Shown piece by piece: positions 58,625 to 64,000 of a DNA stretch of 64,000 bases. The notes under the pieces were generated by a model that did no database searches, was not told where the DNA came from, and saw only the letters and a list, made by a program, of their open reading frames with translations. Origin of the DNA: Pseudomonas sp. L5B5 (GTDB lineage: Bacteria; Pseudomonadota; Gammaproteobacteria; Pseudomonadales; Pseudomonadaceae); contig NZ_CP084742.1 in assembly GCF_020520285.1 (NCBI RefSeq), positions 1,302,001-1,366,000 of the forward strand, given 5' to 3'. Positions within the stretch are counted from its first letter, which is position 1. Every line of letters begins with the position of its first letter. A program made the position numbers and the translations under genes.

Positions 58625-59575
58625 TCAACTGAGCAGCACCACCCCGCCGGGCAGTTCGGTGCACTTGGCGCCGTAGGCGTCGCGGATCAGCAGGGCCACG
58701 CCGGCCAGCTGGTCGAGGCTGAAGCGCGCCTGGACCTTGCGCTTGCCCAGCTCGGTATTGAGCAGCACCAGCATCCCGGGACGGTAGCGGTTGATCTCGC
58801 TGATCACGGTATCGAGCGTCGCGTTGTCGAACACCAGGATCTGCTCACGCCAGGCAATCACCCCACGCGGGTCCACTGCCACCGGCTGGCCCACGCTGGT
58901 TGCGTCGTAGGTCAGCTGGCGGCCGCTGTCCAGGCGGATGCTGCGCCCGGCCACTGCCACCTGCAGGCTGCCCTCGATGCAGGTCACGCACACCTGGTGT
59001 TCGGTATTGCGCAGGTTGAAGCGGGCCTGGCCCGCACTCAGCCAGCCTTCGCCGGCCTGGACCTTGAGCGGCAGCACACCCTGGCTGAAGACCTCTACCT
59101 CGCCCTCCAGCAATTCGATGCCCTGCTCCCCCGCTCCCAGGTCCCGGCGGCTGATACGGGTCTGGGTATTGAGTTCCAGGCTCACCCCATCGGCCAGGTC
59201 CACTCGCCGCTGCTCGCCGACCTGCGTGGCGAAATCGGCCGTCAGCCCGGCAAAGCCACCCGGCACCGTGACCCGCACCATGAACAGCGCCGCCGAAGCC
59301 GCCAGCGCGCCGCCGAGAAAGGCCCGGCGCCCCAGGGTCCGAGGCCGTGCCTGTTGCTCGAGGCGCTCGGCCGCCGGTTGCAGGCAGTGCCACAGGGCCT
59401 TGGTCTGCTCGAAGGCAGCCGCGTGCCGCGTGCTTTGCGCGCACCACTGGCGCAACGCCCGGGCGTCGGCCGCAGTGGCCCGGCCCGACGTCAAGAGGAC
59501 CAGCCAGTCCCGGGCTTCACTCAGCAACTGCTGGTCCGCCGAGGCCCGGGGAGTGGAAATGCTAAAAATGTTCAA
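58625..59575 (-). CDS. vreR: FecR-family anti-sigma factor VreR
   Basis: A 316-residue membrane anti-sigma factor. The N-terminal FecR domain (WLVLLTSGRATAADARALRQW) binds the sigma factor in the cytoplasm, a span is at about residues 88-106, and the periplasmic FecR and STN-like parts (about 120-310) receive the signal. It is the third gene of the leftward vreA-vreI-vreR set; a 38-bp gap separates it from vreI. In P. aeruginosa VreR holds VreI inactive until VreA and phosphate starvation act. Confidence 0.88.
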   Translation of the reverse strand: MNIFSISTPRASADQQLLSEARDWLVLLTSGRATAADARALRQWCAQSTRHAAAFEQTKALWHCLQPAAERLEQQARPRTLGRRAFLGGALAASAALFMVRVTVPGGFAGLTADFATQVGEQRRVDLADGVSLELNTQTRISRRDLGAGEQGIELLEGEVEVFSQGVLPLKVQAGEGWLSAGQARFNLRNTEHQVCVTCIEGSLQVAVAGRSIRLDSGRQLTYDATSVGQPVAVDPRGVIAWREQILVFDNATLDTVISEINRYRPGMLVLLNTELGKRKVQARFSLDQLAGVALLIRDAYGAKCTELPGGVVLLS

Positions 59576-59613
59576 GCGCGCAGATACTCACGGATTGATC
59601 AGGGACTCTTTGT

Positions 59614-60159
59614 CTAGGACGGTTTTCCGGCCCCGGGACCGAACCGCTGAATGACTTTTCTTTCAAGACGCAGGGCGCAATGCCCCAGGGCAGCCTTGAT
59701 TTCCTTCTCCACCATCCGTGTGGAAATGCCGAAGCGCTGGGAAATTTCCAGGTGCGGCGCCTCTTCCAGGCGCGCGGCAATGAAGATCCGCCGGCGGCGC
59801 GCCGGCAATTCATAGAGGGCCTTGAGCAGGGTCTGGATTTCCTTCTGGCCGCCCACCACCCGGGACGGGTCCAGGGCCTCGTCGGCGACCTGCAGCAACT
59901 CTTCGACTTCCTCGCCGGTGAGCAGGCGGGCGTCGGACTGGCGGCGGTCGGCAGCGATGTTCAATGCCATGCGATACAGGTAGGCATTGGGCTGGGCAAG
60001 GTTGGGCGGCTCTTCCATGCGGTCGACCCGCAGGTAGGTTTCGTGCAGGACATCGTTGGCCAGGTCCTCCGAGCCCAGGCGCTTGCGCAAGCGCACCCGG
60101 AAGTCCTCGTAGGACGTCAGGAACAGCCTGACCATCGTACTGTGCCCGGTGTCTTTCAT
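59614..60159 (-). CDS. vreI: ECF sigma factor VreI
   Basis: A 181-residue extracytoplasmic-function sigma factor of the iron-starvation type. Sigma region 2 is at about residues 15-75 (FRVRLRKRLGSEDLANDVLH) and region 4 at about 120-165 (RRRRIFIAARLEEAPHLEIS, followed by a helix-turn-helix). In P. aeruginosa VreI directs transcription of the hxc, pdt and exb-type genes under phosphate starvation. The ATG at 60159 overlaps the vreA stop by four bases (ATGA), with GGAG upstream; an extension to 60189 is possible but unsupported. Confidence 0.92.
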   Translation of the reverse strand: MKDTGHSTMVRLFLTSYEDFRVRLRKRLGSEDLANDVLHETYLRVDRMEEPPNLAQPNAYLYRMALNIAADRRQSDARLLTGEEVEELLQVADEALDPSRVVGGQKEIQTLLKALYELPARRRRIFIAARLEEAPHLEISQRFGISTRMVEKEIKAALGHCALRLERKVIQRFGPGAGKPS

Positions 60160-60929
60160 ACCCCGGAAACTCCTTCCCATTCCTTGCAATCCATGCGTTT
60201 CCCTGTTGTGTCCGGTATCAAGAGCAAGGTCAGCGGCTGGCTCAGCGAGCTGGGCGCCTGACGCTCGACGCGAATGTCTGCCAGGCGCTGCACCAGCGCC
60301 TCGTCACGCTGCCAGTCACCGGTGGAACTCACCAGGCGACTGTGCTGTACCCTGCCGTCAGCCCCCACCCACAGTTGCAACAGGGCCCGGAAGCTTCCGG
60401 GCCGGGTCAGCTGCGAGGCGCACAAACTGCGCTCCACTGCCCGCTGCAAGGCCGTGGCGTAGCTGCTGTTGAGTCGTGCGCCCCGCCGCCCGCCGGCCCC
60501 CTGCTCCGGCGCCGGCTGGCTGGCCGGCGGCACTTGCAAGGTAAAGGCGTCGCTGCGGGCATATCGGGCCATCAGGCCACTGCCGGCGAGCAAGCGCCCC
60601 AGCCCCTCGCGGGCGCTGTAGTGGCCCTTGACCCCCACCGAGCGCCGGCCCCGGGCCAGCTCCCGGTCCACCAGCACCGCCATGCCCGTCGCCCGACTGA
60701 ACAACTCCAGCGCCTGGGCCAGGTCCTGGGCCGGTATATCCAGCTCCAGCAACGCCTGGGAATCGACTCGTGGCGGACCCTGCGCAGCGTTCTGCCCCCA
60801 GCCTTCGGGCGCCACCAGCCACAACGCGAACCCCAGCACACAGGTCGCCAAGCCCCCGTGCAATGCAGTCCATCGCCCGACCTGCGCTCTGCGTCGCTGC
60901 ACGGTGGCCCAATCCCTGAAAAGCGTCAT
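60156..60929 (-). CDS. vreA: VreA-type cell-surface-signalling protein (STN domain plus TonB-like C-terminus)
   Basis: A 257-residue protein. A membrane-anchoring start (GLATCVLGFALWLV) leads to a secretin/TonB short N-terminal (STN) domain at about residues 60-125 (LDIPAQDLAQALELFSRATG) and a TonB-type C-terminal domain at about 155-250. It lacks a receptor barrel, unlike most sigma/anti-sigma partners, which matches VreA of P. aeruginosa. It acts in the periplasm on VreR. It is the first gene of the vre operon and faces the small secreted-protein gene at 61057. Confidence 0.9.
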   Translation of the reverse strand: MTLFRDWATVQRRRAQVGRWTALHGGLATCVLGFALWLVAPEGWGQNAAQGPPRVDSQALLELDIPAQDLAQALELFSRATGMAVLVDRELARGRRSVGVKGHYSAREGLGRLLAGSGLMARYARSDAFTLQVPPASQPAPEQGAGGRRGARLNSSYATALQRAVERSLCASQLTRPGSFRALLQLWVGADGRVQHSRLVSSTGDWQRDEALVQRLADIRVERQAPSSLSQPLTLLLIPDTTGKRMDCKEWEGVSGV

Positions 60930-61056
60930 CCTGAGGCCAGTTTATGAATCTGGTGTTACGGCCACGGCAAAAAAACCATCACTTTTTCGACCTGCCCTTT
61001 GCACTACACTCGGCCGCTATCGAGGCACGCTTTTGCGGGCCCGCCAGGAGGCCGGT

Positions 61057-61371
61057 ATGAAACGATTCAGCCAATACACCGCAGCCCTGCTACTGGCTGC
61101 ACTGCCTTGGGCGGTGCAGGCCGAAGACGCCAGTGAAGGCTGCGTGGAGGTCAGTGTCGGTGGCTACAAGGCGCCCGACTACCACTGCCTGAGCCGGCAG
61201 ATGGGCAACAATCCGCAAGCAGCCAAGGCCGCCCAGGCCAATGCGCAAGCGATGCGCAAATCGGTGGAAAAACAGGCACCAAATCAGATCGGCCTGTCGA
61301 CCCCGGCCGCCACCAGCGTGCGCATGGGCAACACCTTCGGTAACTCGGTCACGCCACAGCGGCGTCCCTGA
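61057..61371 (+). CDS. Small exported protein of unknown function
   Basis: A 104-residue protein with a Sec signal peptide (cleavage near VQAED, about residue 22). The mature part has two cysteines (EGCVEV and YHCLSRQ), able to form a disulphide, and an Ala/Gln-rich helix. The start has AGGAGG. It diverges from vreA across 127 bp and converges on the azoreductase gene, so it may share the vre promoter region. Function unknown. Confidence 0.75.
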   Translation: MKRFSQYTAALLLAALPWAVQAEDASEGCVEVSVGGYKAPDYHCLSRQMGNNPQAAKAAQANAQAMRKSVEKQAPNQIGLSTPAATSVRMGNTFGNSVTPQRRP

Positions 61372-61389
61372 GCGCCCTGGCGCGAAGCG

Positions 61390-62016
61390 TCACGCGGCCC
61401 ACTGCCGGGCCACCTGCTGCAGCTCCTGGCGAGCGCGTTCCAGGGCCTCGGTGCGCGCCTCGGGGTTGGCGAACTGCAGCGGCTGGGCATCGACGAACTG
61501 TGGATGCTGCACGCCGATAAAGGCAAAGGCCGCCCTCAGCGCCGGGGTCAGCGCATCCATCCAGGCCATGGGGTTGCCCGGGCGCAGGTCGGCCCCCCGA
61601 CTGGTGAGAAACAGCACTTTCTGCCGACTCAACTGGCCGACGATGCCGTCCGGGGTGTTCAGGTACGTCAGCTCGGTGCGGGTGATGCTGTCGATGAAGG
61701 CCTTGAAGGTCGAAGGCATCGACCAGTTGTACATCGGCATGGCGAACAGGCAAGCATCGGCCTGCATCAAGCGCTGGCACAGACCATCGGAAGCGGCCAG
61801 GACCTCGCGCATCTCTGGCGTGCGGGCCGCTGGCGCGGTGTAGGTGGCGATGGCGAATGCCTCGGTGACCGGAGCCGGCGCCTCCCGGGCTAGGTCCAGG
61901 TAGTCGATCTCCAGGGGCAGCCCCTGCGCCTGCAACTGCTCGATGAAATAACGGCCCAGGGCACGGGAATTGGAACGTTCGCCCTTGGCGCTGGCGTCGA
62001 CGTGAAGCAACTTCAT
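61390..62016 (-). CDS. FMN-dependent NADH-azoreductase (AzoR family)
   Basis: A 208-residue flavodoxin-fold quinone/azo reductase. Motifs are MKLLHVDASAKGERSNSR (FMN phosphate loop) and MPMYNWSMPSTFKAFID (isoalloxazine and dimer contact). Such enzymes reduce quinones and azo compounds with NADH and FMN. The start at 62016 begins the fold; the open frame to 62142 does not look coding. It stands alone, convergent with the small exported-protein gene. Confidence 0.9.
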   Translation of the reverse strand: MKLLHVDASAKGERSNSRALGRYFIEQLQAQGLPLEIDYLDLAREAPAPVTEAFAIATYTAPAARTPEMREVLAASDGLCQRLMQADACLFAMPMYNWSMPSTFKAFIDSITRTELTYLNTPDGIVGQLSRQKVLFLTSRGADLRPGNPMAWMDALTPALRAAFAFIGVQHPQFVDAQPLQFANPEARTEALERARQELQQVARQWAA

Positions 62017-62347
62017 GGGGGTACCTGTATCGCGGGAAACTAGAAGCCCAGCGCACGAACGCTGGATGACTGGCCGACCCCGCTGCCGGGCGATCCTGGC
62101 AAGTCCTTGTGCGGTATCGGCGCTGCACAGGCTAAAGCCCAAGCCACCATTGCCCTATAGCCAATCCGCGAGATTCCCGGCAGACCACTGGGCAACCAGC
62201 GGCCTATACCCGCCTGTCACCTGCAGCCCACTAGATTGGCGGCGTCTTTGCACACCGCGCTAGTTCAGCAAGCAGACAGTCATGCTGCTCTAAGGTGTCG
62301 GACCAGCAGCCACCGACTATTCGTATATTCCTGGAAATAACGAGCAC
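62017..62347. other. 331-bp region with no gene
   Basis: Lies between the azoreductase start and the membrane glycosyltransferase start, both reading away from it. It should hold both promoters; I see no clear operator, repeat or small gene. The leftward frame from 63103 to 62231 crosses it and is an antisense shadow. Confidence 0.6.
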
Positions 62348-63712
62348 ATGAACACCCTGACAAGACAGGTCGTGCAACGACCCTGCCTGAGTATCTTTCT
62401 TATTGCCCTGATGCTGTTCATGGGCTTGCAATACAAGCCGGCAATTCTCAACTACACCACGCGCTTCGTCGACTTTGCCAACTACATGCTTTATCACGGC
62501 ATGACCCTGTTCCCCATTGCCGATGACTTGAAACCCTATCCCGACTATACGATCGCCAATACTTTCCTTGTTTACCTGGCCTCGTTGCCCTTCGGCCGCG
62601 TATCGATACTTTCGATGGGCCTGCCTTATTGCATCAGCGCCGCGCTGATCCTGGTGTTCATCTACAAACTGGGGGCGCTGCATGACAAGAAGTGGGGCCT
62701 GTATGCGGCACTTCTTGCATTGCTCACCTGGGGTTTCCTGGATGCGGTCAATTCGCTGGCACTGGATGTGTATCCCGCATTGTTCAGCGTCATGTGTTTC
62801 TACCTGGCCTATTCCGGCACGCTGAAGCAACAGCGCTGGCGCCTGGTCCTGGTGTTCGTCGGCCTGGCCCTGGGCTTCATGTTCCGCGGTCCCATCGGCT
62901 TGATCGGGCCGGCGGTGGTGGTCGGCGGCTATTACCTGCTGAGCCGGCAGTGGCGCACATTGGTGCTGTTTTCCCTGGTCTCGGGCCTGTTGTTCATCGC
63001 CGGCGTGGCGCTGCTGGCCTGGGCCGCCCATGTACAGGCTGGTCCGGCCTTCATGCATGAGGTGCTGATGATGCAGGGGCTGGACCGGGTCGCCAGCAAT
63101 CACAAGCCGCGTTATTACTTCTACTTTACCGGTGGTTTGATTACCTATGGCATCACGGTGTTCTTCGCACTGAATGTCATCTTCAGAAAGTGCAGGTCAT
63201 TGTGCAGTACCAAGCGCACGCTCGATTGCGACCTGTTGCTCTATCTGACTGTATGGTTCCTGGCATTGATCCTGTTGTTCACCATTCCCAACTCGAAAAA
63301 GGCTCGTTACATCGTTTCGATCACACCGGCCATTGCGTTGTTGGCCGCGTACATCTTCGTCGACAAGAACCCACCGTTCGCCACTGCCAGGAACTGGCTG
63401 CTGGGACTCTGCCTGAAGTTGCCAGCCGTGGGTGCAGGACTGGCCCTGGCGGTGTGGGTATACAACTTCTATGCCGCCACGCCACTGCAACCGAACTTCC
63501 TCGGCGTGTTCGCAAGTTTTGTCGTACTGACCGTGGTTCGCTACTTCATGGATCGCAACTACTATGTTCATCCCCACCGTGAACTGATTGTCCTGGCGTT
63601 TGGTGTCGCAGCCTTTCTTGCCCTGGATGCGTTCTTCTTCAATCCCATTACGTTTCACCTGGAACTGGCCATCGAGCCCACGCCCAAGTTCCTGCCCTAC
63701 TGGTTCTGGTGA
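62348..63712 (+). CDS. Polytopic membrane glycosyltransferase-like protein (GT-C/ArnT family)
   Basis: A 454-residue protein with about 10 hydrophobic spans. The first external loop contains DFANYMLYHG and YPDYTIANTF. The overall pattern, with a MGLPYCISAALILVFIYKLG helix, fits the ArnT/GT39 group that moves sugars from polyprenyl phosphate to lipid A or other periplasmic acceptors. The catalytic acidic pair is not certain, so the activity is inferred. It stands alone; a GGAAAT site precedes the ATG. Confidence 0.7.
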   Translation: MNTLTRQVVQRPCLSIFLIALMLFMGLQYKPAILNYTTRFVDFANYMLYHGMTLFPIADDLKPYPDYTIANTFLVYLASLPFGRVSILSMGLPYCISAALILVFIYKLGALHDKKWGLYAALLALLTWGFLDAVNSLALDVYPALFSVMCFYLAYSGTLKQQRWRLVLVFVGLALGFMFRGPIGLIGPAVVVGGYYLLSRQWRTLVLFSLVSGLLFIAGVALLAWAAHVQAGPAFMHEVLMMQGLDRVASNHKPRYYFYFTGGLITYGITVFFALNVIFRKCRSLCSTKRTLDCDLLLYLTVWFLALILLFTIPNSKKARYIVSITPAIALLAAYIFVDKNPPFATARNWLLGLCLKLPAVGAGLALAVWVYNFYAATPLQPNFLGVFASFVVLTVVRYFMDRNYYVHPHRELIVLAFGVAAFLALDAFFFNPITFHLELAIEPTPKFLPYWFW

Positions 63713-63815
63713 TCCCGCCCTGCTCGGCATCAGGACGTTGCGCGTGCCCGGGCAACTACACGAACGGCTGCGGTACGCGTAACCTTGCGCCCATCCATCA
63801 GATCCGGGCAGCGCA

Positions 63816-64000
63816 ATGGAACTTCATATAGTGATCAACGGCCGCAAGGACCTGGCCGAGCAGCTCTACCAGCAACTGCGCAGTGCCATCGATTCCGGGC
63901 GCCTGGTCAGCGGCGCCCAACTGCCTCCCAGCCGGCTGCTGGCCGCGCAACTGGGCATTTCACGCAAGACGGTCTCCGACACCTATGCCTTGCTGACCTA
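63816..64000 (+). CDS. GntR-type (MocR-like) transcriptional regulator, 5' part only
   Basis: The 61 visible residues (MELHIVINGRKDLAEQLYQQ...) form a GntR winged helix: LYQQLRSAIDSGRLVSGAQL, then LPPSRLLAAQLGISRKTVSD. The spacing is typical of the MocR/PdxR group, in which an aminotransferase-like domain would follow, but the window ends here. Confidence 0.75.
   Translation, partial: MELHIVINGRKDLAEQLYQQLRSAIDSGRLVSGAQLPPSRLLAAQLGISRKTVSDTYALLT

Noticed and set aside
62231..63103. A 290-residue leftward frame across the start of the GT-C-like gene
   Set aside because: Gln/His-rich antisense composition; the rightward protein has a consistent membrane topology.

Overview
The window is high-GC DNA from a fluorescent Pseudomonas. 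The best clue to the species group is a pyoluteorin (plt) gene cluster of the kind known from P. protegens and relatives. The other large block is a complete Hxc-type (second) type II secretion locus with its VreA-VreI-VreR regulators, in the gene order I know from P. aeruginosa. All gene names rest on reading protein motifs and gene order; no database search was run.

Region 1 (1-8918), pyoluteorin: pltL, pltA and the start of pltB run leftwards off the window. The LysR activator gene pltR and the halogenase gene pltM run rightwards from a shared 483-bp intergenic region. PltL carries the pyrrolyl group, PltA chlorinates it, PltB extends it, and PltM makes chlorinated phloroglucinol signals that feed back on the cluster.

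Region 2 (about 9.0-20.2 kb), accessory: a C-terminally short VgrG, an orphan polyamine-binding protein facing a LuxR-type regulator, and a run of small immunity-like or unknown proteins (SUFU-like, Imm22-like, a Sel1 lipoprotein). It also holds an amidase, a class C beta-lactamase-family hydrolase and several small unknown genes. No cognate toxin is visible.

Region 3 (20.2-31.8 kb): a TonB-dependent receptor, a VOC protein, and a three-gene leftward operon joining an alkyl-DHAP synthase-like flavoprotein, a GlpD-like dehydrogenase and an FGGY kinase. These are followed by an unknown gene, tRNA-Gln(TTG), a LysR regulator divergent from an MFS transporter, and a small protein with a PD-(D/E)xK-like pattern.

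Region 4 (32.0-60.9 kb), phosphate-starvation secretion locus: a 4177-residue PdtA-like two-partner-secretion exoprotein, two DING-family phosphate-binding/phosphatase paralogues, and the whole Hxc set hxcS-R-Q-Z-Y-X-T, V, P, U, W. At the far end are vreR, vreI and vreA. One DING gene has Pho-box-like sites upstream. PhoB and the sigma factor VreI probably drive this block, the Hxc machine exports DING proteins, and PdtA would need a TpsB transporter that is not in the window. The second DING paralogue has lost several phosphate-binding residues.

Region 5 (61.0-64.0 kb): a small secreted protein, an azoreductase, a GT-C/ArnT-like membrane protein and the start of a GntR-type regulator cut by the window edge. 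REP-type palindromes lie in several gaps, including one between hxcQ and hxcR.
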